From DASPXK01 sp035637315 (lineage in GTDB: Bacteria > Chloroflexota > UBA6077 > JACCZL01), in assembly GCA_035637315.1 (NCBI GenBank), contig DASPXK010000243.1:1-6232 (forward strand): 6,232 nt of DNA, in the 5' to 3' direction. The stretch's first letter is position 1, and each line of letters opens with the position of its first letter. Shown in pieces: positions 1 to 5,361 of the stretch. The notes under the pieces are model-generated. The model was not told the origin of the DNA. It did not search any database and saw nothing but the letters and a program-made list of their open reading frames with translations. The translations under genes and the position numbers were made by a program.

Positions 1-884
1 TCGTCGACGTGTGGGACCCGGAGGTCTTTGCGGCCACCTCACGCTACTTCAAGTTCGACCTTCGCGTCCGCAGCGAGGACGAGATGGCCGACGAGTACCG
101 CTCGCAACAGCTCATGGCGGTCGTGCTCGGCTGGGATGACCGGACGGTCTCGGGCCGGCCTGCCATCTCCAACGATTGGCTGGCCGCGCTTCAGCGCCGC
201 CACTCGGACGTGTTCGTCTGCTTCGGCGGCGTGGACCCCTGGCGCGGACGGGAGGCGATCCAGGAGGCGGAGCGGGCGGTCCGTGAGCTGGGACTGCGCG
301 GCTTCAAGTTTCAACAGGCGGCGCAGCGCTTCTTCCCCAGCGACCGCCGCTTTTACCCGCTGTGGCAGACGATCCAGGCGCTTGGCGTGCCGGCCCTCTT
401 CCATTGCGGGACAACCGGGCTCGGGGCCGGGGCGCCTGGCGGGCTTGGCGTGAAGCTGAAGTACGTCCAGCCGATCCACGTCGACGAGGTCGCGGCGGAC
501 TTCCCCGACCTCCAGATCATCGCCGCCCATCCGGCCTGGCCCTGGCAGGACGAGATGATCGCCATCGCCGTTCACAAGGCGAACGTCTGGATCGACCTGT
601 CAGGCTGGTCGCCGCGCTATTTCCCGCCCGAGCTGGTCCGCGAGCTGAACGGGCGGCTGCAGGACAAGGCCCTGTTCGGCACGGACTACCCGTTCCTGAC
701 CCCGGAGCGCTGGCTGCGCGACTTCGAGGCGATCGACCTCGAGCCCGAGGTCCGGCCGAAGATCCTGAAGGAGAATGCCAAACGATTGCTCGGGATCGGC
801 GGCCCTCACCCCCCAGCCCCGCGAAGCGCACTTGTTCCCTCTCCCTCGCGGGGGAGAGGGCGAAGCGGTCCCCTCTCCCCTTGA
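1..884 (+). CDS. Amidohydrolase-2 family metal-dependent hydrolase, 5' partial
   Basis: The frame is open from base 3 and enters from outside the window. A GTG at 9 could serve as a start, but the protein would then lack the N-terminal metal motif, so I treat the gene as 5'-truncated. Numbering from that GTG codon, the C-terminal TIM-barrel signatures of PF04909 are clear: GFKFQ at 98-102, a metal-ligand-type His in FHCG (H132), the second His in AAHPAW (H174), and the acidic residue of FGTDYPF (D226). The ending ENAKRLLG (255-262) is the usual C-terminus of this family. The family includes cytosolic zinc-dependent decarboxylases, hydratases and hydrolases of the ACMSD/LigJ type acting on small organic acids; the substrate here cannot be told. 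About 26 further residues (from 266, Pro/Arg/Ser-rich) are encoded by an intergenic repeat and look like a non-native tail. The gene converges on, and overlaps, the cyclase gene. The family is sure; the function is open. Confidence 0.88.
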   Translation, partial: VDVWDPEVFAATSRYFKFDLRVRSEDEMADEYRSQQLMAVVLGWDDRTVSGRPAISNDWLAALQRRHSDVFVCFGGVDPWRGREAIQEAERAVRELGLRGFKFQQAAQRFFPSDRRFYPLWQTIQALGVPALFHCGTTGLGAGAPGGLGVKLKYVQPIHVDEVAADFPDLQIIAAHPAWPWQDEMIAIAVHKANVWIDLSGWSPRYFPPELVRELNGRLQDKALFGTDYPFLTPERWLRDFEAIDLEPEVRPKILKENAKRLLGIGGPHPPAPRSALVPSPSRGRGRSGPLSP

Positions 885-906
885 GCGAGAGGGGTAGGGG
901 TGAGGG
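803..906. repeat. Nested inverted repeat joining two convergent gene ends
   Basis: The element is bounded by CCCTCACCCC (803-812) and its exact reverse complement GGGGTGAGGG (897-906). Inside are two hairpins (837-860 and 870-894) and a direct repeat GCGAAGCG (821-828 and 860-867). It is coding on both strands: it gives the amidohydrolase its last residues and TGA stop (882-884), and the leftward cyclase gene its last 33 or so residues and TGA stop (complement of 806-808). G/C-tract intergenic elements of this look are dispersed in many GC-rich genomes, often appearing in proteins as peptides like LTPTPLAQGERG; that comparison is from memory. I infer insertion just downstream of, or into, the native gene ends. 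Confidence 0.8.
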
Positions 907-3694
907 AGGTAGACAAGGCGAGGTCGATGGCCGCCTCGAGCCGCATTCCGCTGCCTTCCGCCCAGGCCGAGGCGAACGTCTGCTCGTCCAGCTGCTGACG
1001 GGCGCGCGCCACGCTGCGCTCGTAGTCGGCGACGTTCGAGGGCGAGATGGGTACTCCGAGAGCTTCGAGCAGGGCCTCGGTCGCCCCGAGCAGGCGGGCG
1101 GCCCGTTGCGGCTGGCCAGTCGCCGCGGCCACCCCGGCCAGCCCGGCCACGCACTCGGCCATGCCGCGCTCGTCGCCCAGGTATCTGAAAAGCGCCAGGC
1201 TCTGCCCGAACAGCGCCTCCGCGCGCTCCGGCGCACCTTGAGCGAGGGCGACCTGGCCGAGGTTGTGGAGCAGGCTAGGAATTGACCCCTTGCTGCCGAG
1301 CTTGCGGAAGAGCGCCAGGCTCTCCTCGTAGAGCGGCGCCGCAACCTCGTATTCGCGCCTGGTCCGGGCCACGTCGCCGAGGCTGTTGAGCAGCTGGGCC
1401 GCGCCCCACTCATCGCCTGCCTCTCGCCGCAGCGCCAGCGCCTCCTGGAAGCGGGCTCGCGCCGTCTCGGTGTCGCCCTGCTGCAGAGCGAGCCTGCCCA
1501 TCGGGCCCAGCGGCAGGGAGCGGCTCCAGCGATCGGCCACCTGGCGCAGCAGGGCCTGGCTCTCTGCGAGCGCCGACTCGGCAGTCGCATGGTCCCCGAC
1601 CAGGACCGCCTGATTGCCGATGAAGAAGAGCGAGATCGCCACGCCCCGTCTGTCGCCCAGATTGCGGAAGATCGCCATCCCCTCCTCGATCCTCAGGCGT
1701 GCCGCCGCGAGGCTCGCCTCGTGCCCGGATAGGACCGCCGACCCCAGCAGGGCCCACGCCCGCGTCGCCGTCTCGTCGGGCGCGCAGCTTCTGAGCGCCG
1801 CCTCGAGCCAGCGGCGGCCCTCGCTCCAGTGGCCGCGGATGTACCAGAACCACCACAGCGCGGCGGCCAACCGCAGGCCGATCTCGGCGGCGCTCGGCTC
1901 GGTCTGGGTCCAGCCCAGGACGGCCCGAATGTTCTCGTGCTCGGTCTCGAGCCGAGCCAGCCAGCGGGCCTGGCCCGGGCCACGCAGATTCCGCTCGCCC
2001 TCCTCCGCCAGGGCCAGGATGTACTCGGCGTGGCGGCGGCGATACTCTGCCCCCTCACCACTCGCCTCGAGACATTCGAGCCCGAACGCGCGGATCGTCT
2101 CGAGCATCGCAAAGAACGGCTCCTCGCCGTCGCGTTGGTCTTGCCTGACCAGGCTCTTGTCCACGAGCGACGCCACGCCATCGAGCGCATCGACGTCGTG
2201 CGGCCCGGCGACCGCTTCGGCCGCCTCCAGGGTGAACCCACCCACGAAGACCGACAATCGCCTGAACAGCGCCTGCTCGGCCGCCTCGAGCAGGTCGTAG
2301 CTCCAGCCGATCGTGCCCCGCAGGGTCTGATGTCGCTCAGGGAGGTCACGCGCCCCGCCGGTCAAGAGCTGGAGTGAGGTGGGACGTGCGCCAACTGGCG
2401 AGGGGCCCCTCGAGCCGGCCAGCCGCGCCAGCATGGCCTCGGGCGGCAGCAGCTTGACGCGGGCAGCCGCGAGCTCGATCGCCAGCGGCAGACCGTCGAG
2501 GCGGGCGCTGATCTCGGCGATGGCTGGAGCGTTCTGGTTGGTAACCGCAAAGTCGGGCCTGACCGCCACGGCCCGCTGGAGGAACAGGGCCACCGCCGAG
2601 TACTGGGAGAGCACCTCGGCGGCGTCGACGCCCGCCCGCAGGCGCCTGGAATCCGGCAGCGCCAGGGGTGGGACCGACAGCTCCCGCTCGCCGCGCAAGT
2701 GAAGCACTGCCCGGCTGGTGACGAGCACCTTGAGGCGGGGGCACCGGGCCAGCAGGTCTGCCACGAACGGTGCGGCCGAGAGCACCTGCTCGAAGTTGTC
2801 CAGGACGAGCAGCATCTGGCGGCCGCGCAGATGGAGGTACAGGCTGTCGACCAATGGGCCGCCGCTGTCCTCGACGCCCAGCGTCTGGGCGATACTCGGA
2901 GCGACCAGCTCGGGGTCGTCAATCGCGGCCAGGTCGACCAGGTAGACGCCCTGCTCGAAATTGTCGATCGAGTCGGCCGCGACGTGCATGGCCAGGCGCG
3001 TCTTGCCGGTCCCGCCCGGGCCGGTCAGGGTCAGCAGGCGAACGTCCTCGCTGAGCAGGAGGTCCATGGCGGCCGCCACCTCGCGCTCGCGCCCGACCAG
3101 CGGCGTGGGCTGGGCCGGCAGATTGTTGGGCCGCGCGTCGAGGGTGCGCAGCGGGGGGAAATCGGCCGGCAGGGCCGGTGCCTCGAGCTGGAAGATGCGC
3201 TCCGGGCGGGTCAGGTCCTTCAGCCGATGCAGGCCCAGATCGCGCAGGCTGGCGCCGTCTGGCAACTGGTCGCGCGCTAGCTCCTCGGTCGCCAGCGTGA
3301 GCAGGACCTGTCCGCCGTGGCCGGTCGACAGGACTCGGGCGACCCGGTTGAGCGGTTGACCGAAATAGTCATCATCCCGCAGCTCGGCCGCGCCCGTGTG
3401 CAGCGCGATGCGCACGCGGAGTGGACCCACATCGCCCCACGGCTCGGCCAGCAGCCGAGACTGAGTTTCGGCCGCAGCCGCGATCGCGTCCGGCGCGGTC
3501 TCGAAGGCAGCGTGGAAGGCATCCCCAACCGTCTTGAAGACGTGGCCGCCGGCGGCCGTGATCGCCTCGCGCAGTAGGCCGTCGTGCCGCGCCAGCGCGA
3601 CCCGCATGGCGTCCGGGTCCTGCTCCCAGCGTCTGGTACTGCCCTCGATGTCGGTGAAAAGGAACGTCACCGTTCCAACGGGTAGCTCAGCCAT
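806..3694 (-). CDS. Class III nucleotide cyclase / NB-ARC ATPase / TPR signalling protein
   Basis: This 962-residue soluble protein has three parts. Residues 8-170 are a class III adenylate/guanylate cyclase homology domain (FLFTDIEGST at 11-20). All six expected catalytic positions can be placed: metal Asp15 and Asp58, Lys54 (KTVGD) and Asp109 for the base, and Asn116 and Arg120 for the transition state. After a linker, NLPAQPTPLVGRE (191-203) opens an NB-ARC/AAA ATPase: P-loop GPGGTGKT (225-232), Walker B LLVLDN (295-300), VLVTSR (323-328) and GLPLAIELAA (401-410). TPR-like units with a 40-residue period run from about 651 to 880. The architecture matches mycobacterial cyclase-ATPase regulators such as Rv0386 and Rv1358, but no C-terminal LuxR helix-turn-helix is present. 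I infer a cytosolic sensor that couples ligand or partner binding to cyclic-nucleotide synthesis or oligomerisation. The last residues (about 930-962) come from the terminal repeat. The ATG at 3694 fits the family's start; the ribosome site is weak (AGGG only 3 nt away). Confidence 0.92.
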   Translation of the reverse strand: MAELPVGTVTFLFTDIEGSTRRWEQDPDAMRVALARHDGLLREAITAAGGHVFKTVGDAFHAAFETAPDAIAAAAETQSRLLAEPWGDVGPLRVRIALHTGAAELRDDDYFGQPLNRVARVLSTGHGGQVLLTLATEELARDQLPDGASLRDLGLHRLKDLTRPERIFQLEAPALPADFPPLRTLDARPNNLPAQPTPLVGREREVAAAMDLLLSEDVRLLTLTGPGGTGKTRLAMHVAADSIDNFEQGVYLVDLAAIDDPELVAPSIAQTLGVEDSGGPLVDSLYLHLRGRQMLLVLDNFEQVLSAAPFVADLLARCPRLKVLVTSRAVLHLRGERELSVPPLALPDSRRLRAGVDAAEVLSQYSAVALFLQRAVAVRPDFAVTNQNAPAIAEISARLDGLPLAIELAAARVKLLPPEAMLARLAGSRGPSPVGARPTSLQLLTGGARDLPERHQTLRGTIGWSYDLLEAAEQALFRRLSVFVGGFTLEAAEAVAGPHDVDALDGVASLVDKSLVRQDQRDGEEPFFAMLETIRAFGLECLEASGEGAEYRRRHAEYILALAEEGERNLRGPGQARWLARLETEHENIRAVLGWTQTEPSAAEIGLRLAAALWWFWYIRGHWSEGRRWLEAALRSCAPDETATRAWALLGSAVLSGHEASLAAARLRIEEGMAIFRNLGDRRGVAISLFFIGNQAVLVGDHATAESALAESQALLRQVADRWSRSLPLGPMGRLALQQGDTETARARFQEALALRREAGDEWGAAQLLNSLGDVARTRREYEVAAPLYEESLALFRKLGSKGSIPSLLHNLGQVALAQGAPERAEALFGQSLALFRYLGDERGMAECVAGLAGVAAATGQPQRAARLLGATEALLEALGVPISPSNVADYERSVARARQQLDEQTFASAWAEGSGMRLEAAIDLALSTSLTPTPLAQGERGPLRPLPREGEGTSALRGAGG
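837..894. terminator. Paired hairpins, possible bidirectional terminator
   Basis: The first hairpin has a perfect 9-bp stem, CCCTCTCCC (837-845) with GGGAGAGGG (852-860), and a 6-nt loop. The second has an 8-bp stem, CCCCTCTC (870-877) with GAGAGGGG (887-894), and a 9-nt loop. They lie exactly between two convergent genes, where a bidirectional terminator is expected. Neither is followed by a T-tract on either strand, so canonical intrinsic termination is not supported; the structures might instead stabilise mRNA 3' ends. The stems are certain, the role is inferred. Confidence 0.35.
1055..1744 (-). repeat. TPR-coding array with 120-bp period
   Basis: Within the cyclase gene, helix-turn-helix units recur every 40 residues. 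The conserved Gly falls at residues 693, 733, 773 and 813, and the second-helix motif (such as SLALFRKLG and SLALFRYLG) at about 671, 711, 751, 791 and 831. The period is also visible in DNA: AGCGCCAGGCTCT occurs at 1191-1203 and again at 1311-1323, with degenerate forms starting at 1431, 1551 and 1671, each exactly 120 bp on. The array is a protein-interaction scaffold; the DNA similarity suggests growth by unit duplication. Confidence 0.75.
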
Positions 3695-3727
3695 GCGCCC
3701 TAAACTCTCTGCGGCATTCGGCAGGCC

Positions 3728-3780
3728 TCCTCCCCCTCGCTCCCTGCCCCAGGCTTGGGGGAGGGGGTTGGGGGTGGGGG
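3728..3780. repeat. G/C-tract repeat with G-quadruplex motif
   Basis: On the + strand, four runs of five G occupy 3757-3761, 3763-3767, 3770-3774 and 3776-3780, with loops of A, TT and T. This is an unusually strong G-quadruplex consensus. The left part holds a small hairpin, CCCCA (3747-3751) with TGGGG (3756-3760), and an alternative stem, CTCCCCC (3730-3736) with GGGGGAG (3757-3763). The right end (G-run, TT, G-run, T, G-run) resembles the right end of the 803-906 element, so it may be a partial relative. It lies between the divergent cyclase and dehydrogenase genes, upstream of the dehydrogenase -10 box. Confidence 0.7.
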
Positions 3781-3827
3781 CATCTCCGCGCCTTCGACCG
3801 CGTTCGGTGGCTCACGTCAACGACAGG

Positions 3828-3833
3828 TATACT
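3828..3833 (+). promoter_or_regulatory. Putative -10 box (TATACT) for the dehydrogenase gene
   Basis: TATACT matches the sigma-70 -10 consensus at five of six bases and stands out in a GC-rich region, 38 bp before the dehydrogenase ATG. No good -35 is present at 16-19 bp; the best is TTCGGT at 3803-3808 with a 19-bp gap. Because GTATAC (3827-3832) is self-complementary, a leftward -10 for the cyclase gene is conceivable, but it too lacks a -35. Confidence 0.35.
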
Positions 3834-3871
3834 CGTTGGGCACGATCTGCACAACAATCCAGGTCAGGCAG

Positions 3872-4621
3872 ATGCGGCTAAAGGATCGGGTGGCGCTGGT
3901 CACGGGCGGCGCAAGCGGGATCGGGGCCGCGATCGCGCGGCGGTTCGCCGCCGAGGGCGCTAGGGTTGCGATCCTCGACCTGGAGCTGCCGATGGCAGAG
4001 CGGATCGTGGCCGAGATCGGGGCAGCCGGCGGGCAGGCCCTGGCGGCCAGCGCCGACGTCACTGACAGCGGCCAGGTCCGCGCCGCGGTCGAGGCGGCAC
4101 GTCAGCTGGGCCCGATCGACGTGCTCGTCTCGAACGCCGGCTGGGAGCGGGCGATGCCGTTTGTCGAGACCGACGAGGCGCTGTGGGACAAGCTGCTGGC
4201 GATCAACCTCAAGGGCCACATCATCTGCGCGCGGGCCGTGCTGGACGAGATGATCGAACGGCGGAGCGGACGGATCATCTTCACGGCCTCGGACGCCGGG
4301 CGGGTCGGCTCGACCGGCGAGGCGGTGTATTCGGGCGCCAAGGGCGGCGTGATCGCTTTTGCCAAGACGCTCGCGCGCGAGACCGCTCGTTACGGGCTCA
4401 ATGTGAACGTCGTGTGCCCGGGCCCGACCGAGACGCCGATTCTCCAGGAGATGGCGGCCGCTAATCCGCGTCTGGTAGAGGCCCTGCGCAACGCGATCCC
4501 CTTCCGCCGCCTGGCCCAACCCGACGACATCGCCGGCGCCTTCGTCTTCTTCGCCTCAGACGACGCCAGCTACATCACGGGCCAGACGCTCAGCGTGAGC
4601 GGCGGCCTGACGATGGTCTAG
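3872..4621 (+). CDS. Short-chain dehydrogenase/reductase, BadH-like
   Basis: This 249-residue classical SDR is a cytosolic NAD(P)-dependent oxidoreductase of a hydroxyl or keto group. Seen in order: cofactor motif TGGASGIG (11-18); Asp36 at the end of beta-2, which favours NAD(H) over NADP(H); ADV (61-63); NAG (88-90); and the catalytic tetrad Asn112, Ser140, Tyr153 and Lys157 (YSGAK). The segments SNAGW, SDAGRVGSTGEAVY, VCPGPTET and ITGQTLSVSGGLTM recall BadH, the 2-hydroxycyclohexanecarboxyl-CoA dehydrogenase of anaerobic benzoate degradation. That is a recollection, not an alignment, so the substrate stays open; a 3-oxoacyl-ACP reductase-like or other acyl-CoA role is possible. I chose ATG 3872 because it puts MRLKDRVALVTGG at the family's usual N-terminus; an upstream ATG at 3755 would add 39 residues read from the G-tract repeat. 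The Shine-Dalgarno is weak (AGG-rich AGGTCAGGCAG). No cotranscribed partner is seen. Confidence 0.92.
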   Translation: MRLKDRVALVTGGASGIGAAIARRFAAEGARVAILDLELPMAERIVAEIGAAGGQALAASADVTDSGQVRAAVEAARQLGPIDVLVSNAGWERAMPFVETDEALWDKLLAINLKGHIICARAVLDEMIERRSGRIIFTASDAGRVGSTGEAVYSGAKGGVIAFAKTLARETARYGLNVNVVCPGPTETPILQEMAAANPRLVEALRNAIPFRRLAQPDDIAGAFVFFASDDASYITGQTLSVSGGLTMV

Positions 4622-4662
4622 TCCGACGTCCGAGGTCCGAAGTCCGGAGTCCGAGGTCCGGC
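4621..4662 (+). repeat. Six tandem 7-bp units, GTCCGAN-type
   Basis: The units are GTCCGAC, GTCCGAG, GTCCGAA, GTCCGGA, GTCCGAG and GTCCGGC, directly head to tail, 42 bp in all. The first base is the last base of the dehydrogenase's TAG stop, so the array begins exactly at the gene end. It is a degenerate microsatellite lying upstream of the tRNA promoter candidate. Similar GTCCGA-type spacers are, from memory, dispersed in some GC-rich genomes. No function is evident. Confidence 0.8.
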
Positions 4663-4669
4663 GCGGGGC

Positions 4670-4700
4670 TTGCCGTGCGGAGGGCTGGCCCTGTTATCCT
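4670..4700 (+). promoter_or_regulatory. Putative promoter of the tRNA-Thr gene
   Basis: An extended -10, TG-T-TATCCT (4692-4700), is preceded by TTGCCG (4670-4675) at a 19-bp spacing. Transcription would start near 4707, about 29 bp before the mature tRNA 5' end. The -10 keeps the key TA...T bases plus the TG extension; the spacing is longer than ideal. This is inferred from sequence match alone. Confidence 0.35.
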
Positions 4701-4735
4701 TCTGTTGCAGGCATCCAGCCCGGGGCCGCGAGCGT

Positions 4736-4811
4736 GCCGACGTAGCTCAACCGGCAGAGCGACGGTTTTGTAAACCGTTGGTTAGGAGTTCGAGTCTCCT
4801 CGTCGGCTCCA
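4736..4811 (+). tRNA. tRNA-Thr (anticodon UGU)
   Basis: A full cloverleaf folds by hand. The acceptor stem is GCCGACG (4736-4742) with CGTCGGC (4801-4807). The D stem is GCTC/GAGC. The anticodon stem is ACGGT (4762-4766) with ACCGT (4774-4778) around the loop TTTGTAA, with anticodon TGT at 4769-4771. The variable loop has 5 nt, and the T stem AGGAG/CTCCT encloses TTCGAGT. The 3' CCA is encoded (4809-4811) and the discriminator base is T (4808). G1-C72, C2-G71, G35 and U36 agree with known threonine identity elements. It reads ACA codons, plus other Thr codons by wobble. It stands alone, with no second tRNA or rRNA nearby. Confidence 0.97.
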
Positions 4812-4995
4812 GGCTTAACCGGATATGGGGAGGGCCCCTCAGGAGCTGCGCACGCCATCGTGATAACGGAGTTGTGTGTGCCGCTGAGACAGAGCCCCGC
4901 CGGAAGCTGCGGGCCGTATGGCGCAAGCCTGGGACGGTGGCCCGCGATGCTTCCCGGCTTGTTCGTCATCGCGCTCTTGCGGGCTAGGGACGCCA

Positions 4996-5202
4996 ATGGT
5001 TGACTCGGACATTCCGGAGCCGTGCCCACGTTGCGGCAGCCGCGCGTCTGCCCACATCCCGATCGTGTACATGCTGGAGGTCAGGCCCGTGGTCGGCGAC
5101 GACCGCCAATGCCTGCACTGCGGACTGTACCGGGATTGGGCTAACAGGCGCTGGTTTCTCGACCGCTCGCGCCGGGAGCCGTACGAGCCCACGCGGAGGT
5201 GA
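4996..5202 (+). CDS. Small two-CxxC (zinc-ribbon-like) protein, function unknown
   Basis: This is a 68-residue protein with Cys pairs CPRCG (10-14) and CLHCG (39-43) separated by 25 residues, a spacing typical of a zinc ribbon binding one Zn(II). The tail (44-68) is rich in Arg, Trp and Tyr and strongly basic. There is no signal peptide or membrane segment, so it is probably cytosolic. I chose ATG 4996 because AGGGA (4986-4990) sits 5 nt ahead; the in-frame ATG at 4918 would add 26 low-quality residues without a ribosome site. Small zinc ribbons may bind nucleic acid or act as adaptors, but nothing here identifies a role, and I do not recognise the family. It lies alone between the tRNA and the transporter gene; the 159 bp that follow hold a separate promoter candidate, so cotranscription with the transporter is not needed. 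Confidence 0.72.
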   Translation: MVDSDIPEPCPRCGSRASAHIPIVYMLEVRPVVGDDRQCLHCGLYRDWANRRWFLDRSRREPYEPTRR

Positions 5203-5243
5203 GGCGGATGCCTGCTTGCCTCGCCGTGTCGTCAAGTGGCCGA

Positions 5244-5255
5244 GTAACAAGTTAC
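5244..5255. promoter_or_regulatory. Palindrome GTAAC-AA-GTTAC, possible operator
   Basis: Perfect 5-bp arms are separated by 2 bp, AT-rich relative to their surroundings, ending 9 bp before the -35 box of the transporter promoter candidate. Such placement suits an activator or repressor site. The arms do not extend further, and a palindrome this short can occur by chance, so this is a candidate only. Confidence 0.3.
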
Positions 5256-5264
5256 GCTGGTTCC

Positions 5265-5293
5265 TTGACACGCCGCTAGCCGCCCGCTACCCT
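5265..5293 (+). promoter_or_regulatory. Sigma-70-type promoter of the solute-binding protein gene
   Basis: A perfect -35, TTGACA (5265-5270), is followed by exactly 17 bp and TACCCT (5288-5293), which keeps the essential TA and final T of a -10 box in the TANNNT form common in GC-rich bacteria. The predicted start near 5300 gives a leader of about 60 nt before the ATG at 5362. The gene's own ribosome site GGAGG (5352-5356) lies 5 nt before the start codon. Confidence 0.5.
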
Positions 5294-5361
5294 CTGGCTA
5301 CATCCCGGACGGGGCGTCAGGTCCAGATCCGCATCTGCGAGCGCGCCCTGTGGAGGCGATC

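Noticed and set aside
362..1285. 307-residue rightward open frame spanning the convergent junction
   Set aside because: It crosses the amidohydrolase, the repeat and the end of the cyclase gene out of frame, with Arg/Gly/Ala-rich low-complexity content and no recognisable fold.
517..1590. 357-residue leftward open frame
   Set aside because: It is Arg/Ser/Pro-rich, overlaps the well-supported cyclase gene and amidohydrolase in other frames, and shows no domain; such shadows are expected in GC-rich DNA.
1829..3280. Rightward open frames opposite the cyclase gene (for example 1829-2377 and 2699-3280)
   Set aside because: They are antisense shadows of the NB-ARC and TPR coding sequence; no motif or ribosome site supports them.
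3755..3871. Upstream start of the dehydrogenase adding 39 residues
   Set aside because: The extension begins in the G-tract repeat (MGEGVGGGG), runs through the -10-like box, and precedes the normal SDR N-terminus.
3878..4519. 213-residue leftward open frame
   Set aside because: It is the antisense of the dehydrogenase and has no domain features.
4621..4662. Heptamer repeats as a CRISPR-like array
   Set aside because: The units are 7 bp, contiguous, without spacers, and no cas gene is nearby.
4736..4811. tRNA as an attachment site for an integrated element
   Set aside because: No repeat of the tRNA 3' end is seen elsewhere in the window and no integrase gene is present.
4826..4840. GC-rich hairpin after the tRNA as a terminator
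   Set aside because: GGGGAGGGCCCC can form only a short stem with a tiny loop and has no T-tract, so I do not call it.
4670..4987. 105-residue rightward open frame covering the tRNA
   Set aside because: It reads straight through the tRNA-Thr gene and has no protein-like features.
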